Shown piece by piece: positions 24,101-35,415 of a DNA stretch of 64,000 nucleotides (its first letter is position 1; each line of letters begins with the position of its first letter). This DNA is from Phoenix dactylifera. Taxonomy: Eukaryota; Streptophyta; Magnoliopsida; Arecales; Arecaceae. The notes beneath the pieces are model-generated. The model saw nothing but the letters and a program-made list of their open reading frames with translations, had not been told where the DNA came from and did not search any database. The position numbers and the translations under genes were made by a program. The stretch is taken from contig NC_052400.1 of assembly GCF_009389715.1 (NCBI RefSeq), positions 3,100,001-3,164,000 of the forward strand. The letters run 5' to 3'.

Positions 24101-26360
24101 TGCTGCCACCTATATGGTAAACCGGCAAAAAGGATGAGATAATTTGTCGACCAAGACCTCTTGCTTTTGTAAATATTTCGAGGTTTATTGAGGCTCCCTT
24201 TGAAAGGGGAAGGAAAATGCTCTCTTTAGATGGCGTTCAAGCATCAGAGCTCAACTCAAAAGTATAATGATGTTTGGATATTTCTATAAGATTGAATTAG
24301 ACCACCCATTTAAGTGTGGCTCTATCAACCAAACATCTTCTGGCCTTAATCTTATGAGAAGTGAAAAAAAGATTTGCATGGATTTTTTTTTTCCCTATGG
24401 CCTAAAAGCTAGGATTTAGGTACGACCTTAGAAGATGTAAATTGGATGGATCAACAAGCTTGATTTCTGCAGAATTTTCAGCCTAATTTTATGGAAATAT
24501 CCTAATAGGTCCTAAAGAGGTAAAAATAAGATGAATTGTTATTGTTTATTGTTAGTTAGGCTTGAGCAAATCAAAACCCAAACCAAGATCTTCATTGTTA
24601 GGCTCCAAGATAACAAAGACTAGGTTAGCCCACCAGCCAAGCCATTCCCAACTTGGTAATAGTGCCTGTTGGATTTAGCCAATCTATCAACCATTCCTTC
24701 TTCTATTATGAGAAGGAAAAAATCATTAGAGGAGTTTGGCATGTGGATATGGTTGAAAACTTGTGATCATATAGCAAAGCCCACATGTTGCATGCGCATG
24801 ATTTACGGTGGTTGTTGATTTAAATTGATAGGGCTAACTAGACACAAAAGAAGTAGAGTTTTTTCTCGTCTACATAGACAAAGAGAATGAAGTCGGATCT
24901 TGACAAAATAATAAGATTACTCCATTGAAATCTGGATATCATGAATTCAAAATACAAAAATAGACGTTCACCGAATTGCTCTTATTTATGTAAACAAAAC
25001 ATTGTCTTAGCTTTGGGCCGAGAGGCCTCCGGGCTTATGTGCGTTTGGCACCAGCTCGGATAACCTGTACATTAGTTTCTCATTTCCCTCTCCTCATGGA
25101 GTCTATGGAGGTCTGTCTACTAATTGGCGAATGAAGAGTGCAGAATCTACCAACGGCTGCAGTCTGCAGCTGGCTAGCAATTGTCGGATATGAACAAACC
25201 AACTAGAAACATTCTAACTTTATGAATGCTTAGCGAATATTGAAAGGGAATGACAATTATTATATTAATCAAGTAATCCACGAAGAACAAACATCATGAT
25301 CATATATCAAAATATGAGGAGAACATCAACCCATGTTATGTCAATTCATTGACAAGCTACAACTATGACATAAAATAAGCATAAAGAGCAAGAATCATCT
25401 ATCAATTTGAAGAAAGCACTTCAATTCTACAAGTCAACATGTATAACTAATATAAATCAAAAAGATGTTTCTTGTTCTTGCATGTTGCAATAACTTAGAT
25501 AGACTGCTATCCATCATTTTCTATGAAAGCATTGGCAGTGCTCTGGCAATTTTGTTCTTTTTCATGGATCGTGCAACTTATCATATAAACAAATGCATAG
25601 GTTGTAATATTTTTAGGTGTGGTCGTTTCTGAGTAGGCCATTTTCTTTATTTAAAGCACCATGAGCCGTTTTGAGCTACCGCCCGCCGTTTCTCCGGACT
25701 CTGGCACGGTACTTTCAAGGACCGGCCCATGTAAGGATAGCCCATGATGGCGAGCGCCTTAAAGACCGTGTCAAGTTCAAGCCCAATTAATGTTGCTGGG
25801 CCAAACTCGGAAATATTTAAACTTACACTAACACCCTGTTCTGCACTATGTTTCAAACCCCGGCAAATGTGACGAGCTCTTCATTCGTTTCAGAGGATTT
25901 GTTTAGTACCGAAGAGCAAAAAAATTTAGTCTAAAATACTAGAAAGTAGAACGGTTTTTTTTTTTTTTTCAATTCTCGGAGAAGTACATATAGACCATGG
26001 GAGAAAGCCCATAGAGAGACGCAAGGGTTGATTCCAAATTGTTGTTCATCTAGAAGGCCATGCATGTATACTCTATCAAAGGTATAGCCATGTCATATGC
26101 CAAGCCTAGTGATGGAGAGCATCACAGAAATGGTATCAAAGCAAAGTTTTAATCTACTTTAATTGACTATGCAATCAAAACATGGCCATGTCATGATGAA
26201 TGTAAGCTCAAAATAATTTCATCTCATAAATATGTACTTAAAATAATTAATACAGAATACATGTTCATGCATCTGAATTTTGATAATTATAATCTCATAT
26301 TAACACAAATAGAAATCCCATCATGTTCGAAATCTTTAATCTAGACACCTAACCTCTTGC
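21125..26360. other. Intergenic DNA, no supported gene
   Basis: Mixed AT-rich DNA with a GC-rich island at about 22650-23000. A stretch at about 23190-23270 has the feel of LTR debris but I could not find ends. No splice-consistent gene model emerges. A weak inverted-repeat element at 23874-24037 is listed separately. Confidence 0.5.
23874..24037. mobile_element. Possible MITE with imperfect terminal repeats
   Basis: Left AATGCTACGGCGACTCC and right (reverse complement) AATGCTATAGTTACTCC match at 13 of 17 positions, 164 bp apart. No clear target duplication is present. It may be chance or an old element. Confidence 0.35.
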
Positions 26361-26402
26361 TATATATATATATAATGTGTGTGTGTGTGTGTGTGTGTGT
26401 TT
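26361..26402. repeat. Compound (TA)n(GT)n microsatellite
   Basis: About six TA units run directly into about twelve GT units, followed by a degenerate GT tail. Confidence 0.95.
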
Positions 26403-26410
26403 GTGTGCTT

Positions 26411-29400
26411 TATGAGTGGAACAGAGGGAGCAAATCACTTCTTCTTAATATTAATTAAAAGTATCAGTATATACTCTATGTGTGCGTCAGTGAACATAAT
26501 ACTTCTTTCTTTTATATAAATCATGTGTAGCTTGCCCTCTGAGCAAGGTCCTAAAGCTATCTATTTTCCTTTCTAAAAGAGAAAATAACTAGTAGTGATT
26601 CCCTAATATTTTTTGCTCGTTCTGTTTTCAATCATATAAAACTTCACGGTAACAACTCGCCACGCCTTAAGATCTTGATGCATCAGGAAGATTGATTTGG
26701 AAAAGAGATATATCAACAAAATTACGATGCCTCCTTAACTTTGTAGACTTAGATATGTGTTTCTTTGAGAACTTCAGGAAAAGTTGAAGAGATGACCCAT
26801 TCATACACTCAAATTGCAAGATAAAAGCTGAAAGCAGCCAGGGCTGCGAGCCTGTGAGTTGAAATAGAATGTCTCCGGTACTTGCAATTTCGTTGTTGGG
26901 AGTTGGGGACATCAACCATGAGATGCCACATGATCTAAACCTAATTGATAGGTGGATCCTTGGATAAATTATAGTGTTTTTTCCCTCATCAAATTGACCA
27001 ACTTCTCGCAACTCTCCATGATGGTATAATACAATTTCTGAAGGGTAAGCACACTTGTCCAAGATTTTTCTACACATTTGACTTTTACAATATATATGGC
27101 CAAGAAAATAAATTTGAACCAAATAGGATTGGAGAGAGAGAGAGAGAGAGATAGATGACAATGGCCTGCTAGAAATCCAAAATCCAATCCCCTGAATTTG
27201 TCAAGTGCCTCACATGTGCATGCTAGATTACAATTTATTTATAATACAATCGGGAAGTAATTTTGTCTTTTCAAATTTGTGAATTAATCCAAGTCCTCAT
27301 TCATGAAATAATCGAAATATCGTTTTACGAGATTTTCCATCTGTTCCCTCTTATATTAGGCTGAAATCAGATTGAATACTAGCATATCCATATCCATATT
27401 CGTTTTATTTGACGAATACACATACGGATAGGAATATTAGTTGGATGCAGAAATTCATATCTATATTTGCTTTAGAAGGAAACAAGTATAAATCAGATAT
27501 CAAAAGTATGAATATAAATATGGATATAAATCGAATAATTAAACTTTACGACTACATAATTAAAGATAATGCTAAATAATTGATAAATCAAGTTAATAGT
27601 ATGTTAATGTACTCGTTTATTTTTTTAAAAAAATCATTAGTGATATATAAAATTAAATAGGATTATAAATGGAACCTGATATTCAAATACAGATCGAATA
27701 GTTGTCGATTTACATCCATTTTCATTTTTCTTTAATTGATATGGATATAGGTATGATATTAGTTGGATGTTCAAATTTTTATTCATATCTTAAATTTTAA
27801 TATAAAAATTAATTCCGATGGATATTATTCGATCCACGAGCTTATTTTTTAGTTACTAAGCCCTTGAGCCCGAAGAAAACGTTTTTATTACCTGGTCAAT
27901 GGTCTCGTAATCTACAAAGGACTGTTATCCAAAGTTCCGGTTTCTAAAATCTAGAGCCAAAGCTTTTGACTTTTATCCAAATAAAGCAGGGTCCAAATCA
28001 AAGTAAGAACAAATCAGTCGTAGGTCAAGTTCGACATTACCGAGGCAATGAGTCGTGGCAAAAAGCTATAAGCCTCTTTCCTTTTCTTGCTTGAAAGCTT
28101 GGTTGCTGATCTTTTCTCTCTTCAAGGAACGTGACCATCAGCATTCATCATAGTTAAAATCTGCTACCATGTAATTTGTGACTTTTTTTTGAAGGTATAA
28201 GCGGTGCCCTACACGCCTGATCTAAATGAAGTCGTAGGACTTTTATTTTTCTTTCCCGGCACCAAGTCAATGTTAAGTTTTCACGCTTTTTTGACTATTC
28301 TTGAGCCGAAGGTTCTTCTACCTCACGTTTGTCTCCTCCCCCGGCTCCCATAAGTCTTAATCAGCTGCTTACGCTAGCTTATGTTGTTGAATTCCAAAGT
28401 CCAATGTAAGAAAAGTCCATCAAATCAATGGCCATGATTAATAATCACTACACTAACATACCATGCGAATATTTCTATCAAATTAGGTTAAAAATTTTGT
28501 GTGAATCCAATTTGTTATCCCACCTGACTTGTATTTTTTAAGAATCTATTCAAACTCAGTCCACATCCTAATTTTTGGTTAATATACCATCATGCTTAAA
28601 TAAATGAGCGGCTCAATTCATAAAATCTATAGAAATTTTAGTCCGGTCCGATAAAAATATGGGACGAGGCTTTTATTGAAAAGGACCCATCAAACGGCTA
28701 AAGTTTGTCAAAAGCTGCACAGTAAAATTCATCATGTACGACTAATTTGAGATTTTATTTTTTATTTTATTTTATTAGAGCGCCATCTGATTTAAACATC
28801 GAAGAATCTTTCAAACTGCTCGCCAAATTGTCGTGTCTGGAACGGCAATATACCAAATCTATTTAGGCATCAAAATTTGCTAACATAAGTAATAGGACAC
28901 AGAGTAGAATTTTCTTTCGTGCCGGCTATTACTGAGTGTTTCTGTGGGGTTTCATGACTCGGCTGGGACCTTGGCAACCTTCGCCGCTTAACCTAGAATT
29001 AGGAACGAGTTGCCATCAAGTGGAAAAGGAAAGGACGAAAGAGAAGCGGACCTTCTCAGGCCCAACCAACGGCGTTGAAAGCTATAACTGAGAGATGTTC
29101 CATGTCCTACCGCAGTGGGTGGTGGGACCCAGAAGACATTAATGGCGTGCGATCTTTCTCCACAAGGCCACAACCTATGTCAAAGCGCCTAGCTGGCAAT
29201 GCTGTCGCTAGTTATGACCAGGTGGGCCCACCCACATCTCGAGGTCACCGTGGCTCATGGACTCTTGCCCCCTCGAACATCCCCTAACCATGGTTAACTT
29301 TGCTGCCGGTCATGGAATCCCAATTGAAGACAAGTAGGCAATCCTGACCTAAGATTATGTTCTCTGGACTATTGTTTTTTTTTTTTTTTTTTTGCCCCTT

Positions 29401-29462
29401 TAGTTGACCATGCGATGAGTAGGAACTGTTGTTATTGTAGCCTTCTCTATAAAATTATCTTC
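26411..29462. other. Intergenic DNA with a dispersed-repeat relic
   Basis: No gene is supported. From about 27385 to 27835 is an AT-rich dispersed repeat dominated by ATATGGATAT / ATATCCATAT motifs that recurs at about 37375-38290 and 57772-57848. A GC-richer patch at about 28980-29290 has no recognisable coding sequence. Confidence 0.5.
27385..27835. repeat. Dispersed AT-rich repeat, copy 1
   Basis: Contains ATATCCATATCCATATTCG, TTTTATTTGACGAATAC and TTAGTTGGATGCAGAAATT. Similar ordered motifs occur near 57779-57848 and, more loosely, 37375-38290. The family and true ends are unknown. Confidence 0.5.
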
Positions 29463-29467
29463 ATGGC

Positions 29468-30150
29468 TGTTGTGGGATGGGGTTCCCAGTTTAGTCCCAT
29501 ATCGGATAATCAGCGGAAAGGTCTGTGCCTTAAATAGGGGGTGCAAACACCTCTTCTCACCGAAGGCCCACGGGCTGGAGGTAAGAGGGTCCCCCTACGG
29601 GGGGACAAAACCGTGAGGGACACCTGTCCAGCTGCCACGCGCCTGCAGGTGGGTCCGCCACCGTGCGAGCCAAAGCGCCCACGGTTCCCAAAGCGGACAA
29701 TACCATATCGCTCTGAGCTGAGCTGCTCCAGCACTCTCTCATGACCGAAGGCCCACGGGCTGGAGGTAAGAGGGCCCCCCTACGGGGGGACAAAACCGTG
29801 AGGGACACCTGTCCAGCTGCCACGCGCCTGCAGGTGGGTCCGCCACCGTGTGAGCCAAAGCGCCCACGGTTCCCAAAGCGGACAATACCATATCGCTCTG
29901 AGCTGAGCTGCTCCAGCACTCTCTCATGACCGAGAGCCCTTTTGTAGGACAAAACCGTGAGGGTAGGGGTAGTACCTCCGCGGACCCCCGCGCCGGCAGG
30001 GCTCGGGACTGTCATTGGGCCACGGCCCTGGGCGACCTCCTGCAGACCCGAAGCGGCAATCCCAGAGCGGACAATACCTCGGGGAGGACGCGGATGCTTT
30101 CTCTGCTCGTCCGGTGTGCGGGCTGGTGTTGGGGTTCCGACCCCACATCA
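29468..30150. mobile_element. Solo LTR (683 bp) with 5-bp target duplication
   Basis: The segment begins TGTTGTGGGATGGGG and ends GACCCCACATCA, so it has TG...CA termini and imperfect inverted ends (TGTTGTGGG versus TGATGTGGG). The five bases ATGGC occur immediately before (29463-29467) and after (30151-30155). The sequence AGTCCCATATCGG near the left end and TTAAATAGGG at about 29530 (a TATA-like box) are common in plant LTRs. There is no PBS, polyprotein or second LTR, so this is best read as a solo LTR left by recombination. A TRIM-type element is the alternative. Confidence 0.78.
29559..29928. repeat. Two-unit 185-bp tandem duplication inside the solo LTR
   Basis: Units 29559-29743 and 29744-29928 are nearly identical; I see only about two differences (GGTCC versus GGCCC, GTGCGAG versus GTGTGAG). 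A third diverged, partial unit starts at 29929 (GACCGAGAGCCC...GACAAAACCGTGAGGG). The near-identity shows the duplication is recent relative to the third unit. Confidence 0.93.
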
Positions 30151-30155
30151 ATGGC

Positions 30156-32862
30156 CATTTGTAATTGTCGAGTGGCTCTAAAAGACATATGTGCTGGTTA
30201 TAGTTACGGCCATGAATGAGCCAAGCCATCCATGAACAACTGCAGCTTGGCTTGTATTCCTGTGATCGTTCCATCTCATTTGTTTAATACATGAGCCGAG
30301 CTCAAGCAGTAGAATCTTGTGGCTTGGCTTATAGGTCAGAAGAGGCTGAAAGTCTTCAGATTCCACTGCTATGGCATCGGCAATACAGCAAATTCATACA
30401 ACTCATGAGCCGTTCTGCCATAACTATGGCCAAGCTTGGCTTGAGGTCTAGTCGGGCTCGAACCTGCTATTGGCTGAGCTGTCAATTGAGCCCGGCTAAC
30501 TTTGTTCGCCGGCCGACCTAATTATGAGTTTTGACAAGAGGTTTGTATTGGTTAGCTTAATGACCGCAGCATAGAATGCTATGTAGCTCTTAATAATTGC
30601 TAACATAAGACAGGATGACTTTCAAGTAAAATGATCCATAAGTATACATCATATTTGATGGTCATCCATTTTTTGATAGCAGTCATGAAGAACTGCACGA
30701 TACTTTGCTGTACGCCTGGTGCGCTGCATAGAATTCTAATACCTGGATATTTTAATCCTTGAAATATGATAATCTAGAAAGGTTATCTGGAAATAATTCG
30801 GTCATCGACATGCCATAGCGGTATTGGGGAGACTTTAATTAAGGGAGATACGATGCCCGTTGATGTTCTTGTTGTCATATTCCACCAAAGGGCATGCAAA
30901 GTGGGCATTGACTCATCCCACTAACCCCATATTAGTACTATATTTGCTAACTTCCACCCACTAGGATTAATAAATGGCTCCATACAAGAAAGTGACATCG
31001 AATTATACGAGAGTACGATAAAATATGGGATAAACTTCAACAATGGGAGCATAATACTTTTTCTACGCTTTCCGGTGTCGTCAGTTGATTAGCCCGGGCT
31101 TTAAGTCAACAGGTTCCAACGGGTAGCAAATCAAAGCCAATTGGTTCGGTTTAGATTCGGTGGCGCATGGAAAGGGGAAGGTGGGTACGAACGTCTCCCA
31201 CTACGGCAAATTAGTCAAATCAGATGTCACTAGAAGATGGTACACCCAACTATATTCTAATACAAAGCCAACCATTCTTTAGTCTCTACCCAAGTGCCCT
31301 TCCATATTGTAAAGTTTCCATTCTGCATTTGCCAAATCTTACCTAGTTTCCCTGGATTCTATCTTCCCCTAAGGTGTGCAGAATTTATGGGCAAGCAATG
31401 GAAATAGGATTTTTCTAAAAGTTCCCACCGCTTCCTCCGAGTCTCCGTTCCCTAGAAGCAATTGCCATCTCAAGAAACCATTTCCTCGGCCACTCTTTCA
31501 AAATATTAAAAGTTGATGGGCACAACAAGATGGTTTTTGAAGTCAAACATATTTTCGAAAAAATAAATAAGACTGCAAAAAAATTGTTGGATTCTTCAAA
31601 ATTTATTATTTTCTGATCTTATTTTATATATATATATATAAATCAAAAAAATATTTCCTCCAAATATATTAAATAAATTATTAACTTACTTAATATATTA
31701 AATAAGTTATTAAATAAGCAATTGTCACTTAATATCTTTAATAAAAAATAAAAGACAAGCGTGACGGCTGAACAAAGAGAAGAGATCGAACACCCAAGAA
31801 AAAGCCATCCTTATCGAAGCACCAAATTTCATCTCAGAGCACAAGGACTCTGGATAACAGTACCCTTCATTTGATCTTGAATTGTTTAAGTATAAAAAGT
31901 ATTTGGTTTTGAATTGTTTAAATATAAAAGGTAAGTCCATCTAATGATAAGACCATGTATAAGGCTTTCCTCTTTTTTTTTTTTTTTTTTTGTTTAAGGA
32001 TTCGCCGATGGGGCTTTCACACACAGCAAGTAGTCCTTTCCGGTTTCTTAGACATATCCATTACCGTATGAGTGTTGCATTAGGCAACACTAGCAAGCTC
32101 CAACGCCACAAAAACGTTTACTGTTGTGATCTCTTTTCTTCTTCTCTCTTCCCCTGGGGGTAGAGTATTAACAAAAGGGAGCGGACAGAGGGTTCGCGAC
32201 AATGGCATGGAATCCAACCCATCACATGCATCATGCATGGGGAAAAAAGAGTATCAACAAAATATAATATAACTCTGTAGAATTTGGGCAAAGCTGAGGG
32301 GTCAAATTGTAATTTTGGAAAAACGGCATATTATTCACAGTTCATTAAAGCTGACGCCAGTCAACGAAGACAAAAGAGAGACAGCGGGGACCACCGCCCC
32401 CACCACCAGCACCACCACTCGCACGGCCCCCACCACCCCGATTGACCGATTCCCACCCAAAATACGGTTACAGTCTTACAGCTCATGGGCCCCACCTGGC
32501 GGATAGCCACGCCTTTTGACCACCACCCGGCACGCCGGACGAGGGAACGCGATCCCCGGACTCGAAACCACTCTCAAATCCGCTTCAGGAAATGGCACTC
32601 CGCGACAACGGCTTCAATTCCGTGGCCTTTGCTCCCACTCCAGTGATCCGCTCGTTTTGGCCAAATTTCCACGATTTTTCTTTTCAAACTTCCCGATTCC
32701 TTTTTACATAATATCAAACCTCTCCGAAGTTCTAAACTCGGAGACGAAAAAAGGATTTACACAAAAAAAAAAAAAAACATGGAGCGCGTCCGACATCGCA
32801 CGACATTGGAAGGACCATCGGATGGACGGACGACATCGCAGCAACCGCTCGATCAGATCGGA
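30156..32862. other. Intergenic DNA and WRKY 3' flank
   Basis: AT-rich with a T-run at 31972-31991 and an A-run at 32761-32776. Pro/Thr-rich and other short open frames near 32300-32500 lack any family signature. The last few hundred bases probably include the WRKY gene's 3' UTR. Confidence 0.5.
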
Positions 32863-34032
32863 TCAGATCTCGCGGGAGGAGGCGAACATGAGAGCATCGG
32901 TGGGATCGGGTACAGGGTTCTGGGTGTGGCGATGCTCCCCTTCGTACGTTACGATCAGCATCGAAGGGTCGTCCGGCGCCCGCTCGACGTGCTTCCTCGC
33001 AGGGCAACCCCTCAGGCTGCTGCACTTGTAATAGCCCCTGAGAGAGAGAGACCCATTAGATCGACTGCAGGCCGTTCGATCTCGATCAAACGGAATGGCA
33101 GAAGATGGATGCTTACCGCGGGTAAGGGGAGCCCTTGATGGGCTTCTGCCCGTATTTGCGCCACGAGTACTCGTCGGGAGGGATGTCGGCCATCTTCGAG
33201 CTTATCGCCGGCACTCTGATCGTCTTCTTCACCCGAGATTTCCTTCATTTTTTTAATTAAAAATTAATTTAGTGGAAAAAAAAAGGAGAATAAAAAGCGT
33301 CCAAGCTGTGAAGTGCTGGGTGGGGGGTTTGTTGATTTATGGTTACCTTCTCTTGGAGCAGTGGCAGCGGCCGCCGGTGACGGCGTACTTGCCGGAGACG
33401 AGCTCGGGGTGGGCGTGCTCGTGGCACTTCTTCTTGTAGGAGGACGAGAGGGGCGGCTTGCCGGCGGAGACGGCGGCAGAGGGGGCGACTGGGGGGAGGA
33501 GGAGGGACGATCCCTGCTTGCCGTTGGAGACGCTGCCGTCGCCGGTGATGGACGACAAGAACGAAGAGTTCGTCGAAGACATCGGGGTCGAGATGCTGAA
33601 GCTCTCCTTGGTGTACTGGCTGGTGGCGATGTCGCCGCCTCCAACGACGACGGAGCACGGGCCCGGCTTCGGCTTGGTGAAGTCCAGCGTCAGGGTCTGG
33701 GGAGGCGGAGGCGGAACCGCCGGCTGGGGTGGCTGCGCCTGGAGGGGAATCGGGGATAGGGTCAGGGTCTGAGTCGCCGGCGAGGGGGGCGGGGGAGGCG
33801 CTGCCGTTGTGCCACGGCGGAAGCGGGCGTGGCCGGTGCGGTTGAGGATGGAGATGACCTTCTTGAACTTGGAGACGGTGAGATCGGTGATCTCGCGGCA
33901 GTCGAGCTGCTGGGACTTGCGGTGGGAGATCTGGAAGATGAGGTGCTCCAGGCTCCGGAGCCCCGCGGCGGTCGCCTCCTGGATCGCGATCTGGTCATCC
34001 ATCTTCGAGTAGCCCATCATATCAACAGCCAT
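32863..34032 (-). CDS. WRKY: WRKY transcription factor, group IId, three exons
   Basis: Exons 34032-33347, 33242-33117 and 33037-32863 join with GT-AG introns of 104 and 79 bp to give 328 residues. I start at [14 protein letters not shown] rather than at the upstream extension, because group IId proteins begin this way. Domains in order: N-terminal helix (residues 12-35); calmodulin-binding C-motif with [20 protein letters not shown] (about 50-73); Pro-rich linker; plant zinc-cluster region with CHEHAHPE and [10 protein letters not shown] (about 205-230); WRKYGQK at 256-262; zinc ligands C276, C282, H306 and H308 (CX5CX23HXH). The intron inside the WRKY domain falls between PYPR and GYYK, the expected R-type position. 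These nuclear proteins bind W-boxes (TTGAC) and mostly act in defence and stress signalling, tuned by Ca2+/calmodulin. No broken residue is seen; it looks functional. Confidence 0.96.
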
Positions 34033-34180
34033 CTTGATCGGAGGCGAACGCAGTCGCCGGTAAAAAAAATAAAATAAAGAGATCCCGACCTCAATCTCTC
34101 TCCCTCCGTCGAGAAGGAAGTACCAGGCCAACGGAGGGGGAGGATGAAACGAGGAGTAAATGAAAGGAGCCGGAAGAGGA

Positions 34181-34190
34181 TTATATAAAG
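34181..34190 (-). promoter_or_regulatory. TATA box of the WRKY gene
   Basis: Minus-strand TTTATATAAT, about 150 bp upstream of the chosen ATG, the usual spacing for a plant gene with a leader of about 120 nt. Confidence 0.7.
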
Positions 34191-34221
34191 TGGAGCGGGC
34201 CAAACGGGAAACGGAGATACG

Positions 34222-34227
34222 AGTCAA
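34222..34227 (-). promoter_or_regulatory. W-box (TTGACT) upstream of the WRKY TATA box
   Basis: TTGACT reads on the gene's own strand about 30 bp upstream of the TATA box. A second TTGACT is at 34565-34570. W-boxes are the binding site of WRKY proteins, so auto- or cross-regulation is plausible, though a six-base motif also occurs by chance. Confidence 0.5.
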
Positions 34228-34267
34228 AGGAGCGTTTCCATCACGCGGCTGTGATCTTATTTAGTTT

Positions 34268-34296
<29 letters not shown>
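34268..34296. repeat. 29-base poly-C homopolymer upstream of WRKY
   Basis: An uninterrupted run of C on the plus strand, thus G on the WRKY gene's strand, about 240 bp upstream of its ATG and 80 bp upstream of its TATA box. Homopolymers of C this long are rare in plant DNA. It may be a sequencing or assembly slippage site in length. Confidence 0.95.
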
Positions 34297-34298
<2 letters not shown>

Positions 34299-35059
34299 TC
34301 TAAACTCTATTTTATGAAGACAAAAAAAAAAAATTAAAACTTTTTATACGGGCATAGAGCCGGTGGAGGGAAGCTTCAGTCGTAAGTTGGACCAATGGAC
34401 TCGTCGTCTTTCGGGAAAAAAATATTTTTAAAAAAAAAGCGGTAGTCCGGGTACATGTATCGCGAGATTATGTTCTTATTTTCTAATCTCGGCATATCGG
34501 GCCCTCCACACCCTCTGATGAGTGGACTTTGTCGCTCCGGTCATAGGGACTACATCTGGTCAGGAGTCAACCTGCAAAAATTTGGAAAAATAATAGTAAT
34601 CAATCAAATCAGGCCTCTGGATGAGGTATTAATCAAATGATGCGTACCTTGAAGGAATCCAATGCACGATTTTTTTGTTGCTCTAAGAAGATCATCGCCC
34701 GTTCGTACACTGGAACTCGATGTATTGGCCGGTGAGGTGACCGCTTGGGGGGTGTGCGACTAGGGGCTTGGTTTGGTTAGTATAACGTGGTTTTGGTGGT
34801 GGTGGACTCACACGTAGCGGATGGTGGACTTCTAGATTATTTGAGTAGTTGTGCGGTGGTGACGGATGAATCACGAGAAAAGCACCAAATATACTGCGAG
34901 AAAATCGTCAAGAAAAGACTAATGCTAAGCAGCTTCGGGTCCCACGAAGAGCGGGTACAAACAAACGGCCGTCATAGCTGTTTTCGTATGGGATCAATCA
35001 CATGGTACATATAATGAAGGGAAAAAAGGGGTTGAGCATCGAGCAATCTAAGAGAGAAT
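34297..35059. other. Distal WRKY upstream region
   Basis: No gene is seen. It has A-runs at 34321-34333 and 34423-34438, and a GT/GGT-rich patch near 34750-34870. It runs into the LINE remnant. Confidence 0.5.
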
Positions 35060-35415
35060 ATCATATACAAGACGGATGCTCGGTGCTGAGCAGATGTACA
35101 TCAAGAAAGACTCGTCGACGGTGATCAAGTGGATATAGAGTGCAGACTGATATATGGATGGTCATCCACTTATACGCGATACATGCAAACTGGTTGTTGA
35201 GCTGGGCGAGCATCAGGTTGCGCATGCTTTTCGAAAAGCGAACAGGATTGTAGACTGGATCGCCTTCTATATTGCACGATATTTCGGAGAGTTCTTGTGG
35301 ATATTCCCATCCCTATTGTACTCTTTACTTTTTTTTGACTTGGCAGGATGTACTTACATTAGAGCTATATAAATTACCGTTTTTACTAAAAAAATAAAAA
35401 TAAAAATAAAATAAC
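35060..35415 (+). pseudogene. 5'-truncated LINE (non-LTR) remnant: RNase H-like 3' end plus A-rich tail
   Basis: Plus-strand frames contain SSTVIKWI, then (35154-35372) HPLIRDTCKLVVELGEHQVA, followed by FRKANRIVDWIAFYIAR and LAGCTYIRAI before the stop. This is the signature of the RNase H-like domain at the 3' end of plant L1-type reverse-transcriptase proteins (the ...FREANxxADWxA... motif). In-frame stops occur just upstream (in the ...WI*SAD* region). An A-rich segment at 35386-35415 resembles the poly(A) tail of a target-primed insertion. The left boundary is an estimate. Confidence 0.65.

Noticed and set aside
33264-33998. Several Pro/Ser/Arg-rich frames on both strands
   Set aside because: Out-of-frame readings of WRKY exon 1; the WRKY frame has the motifs and splice sites.
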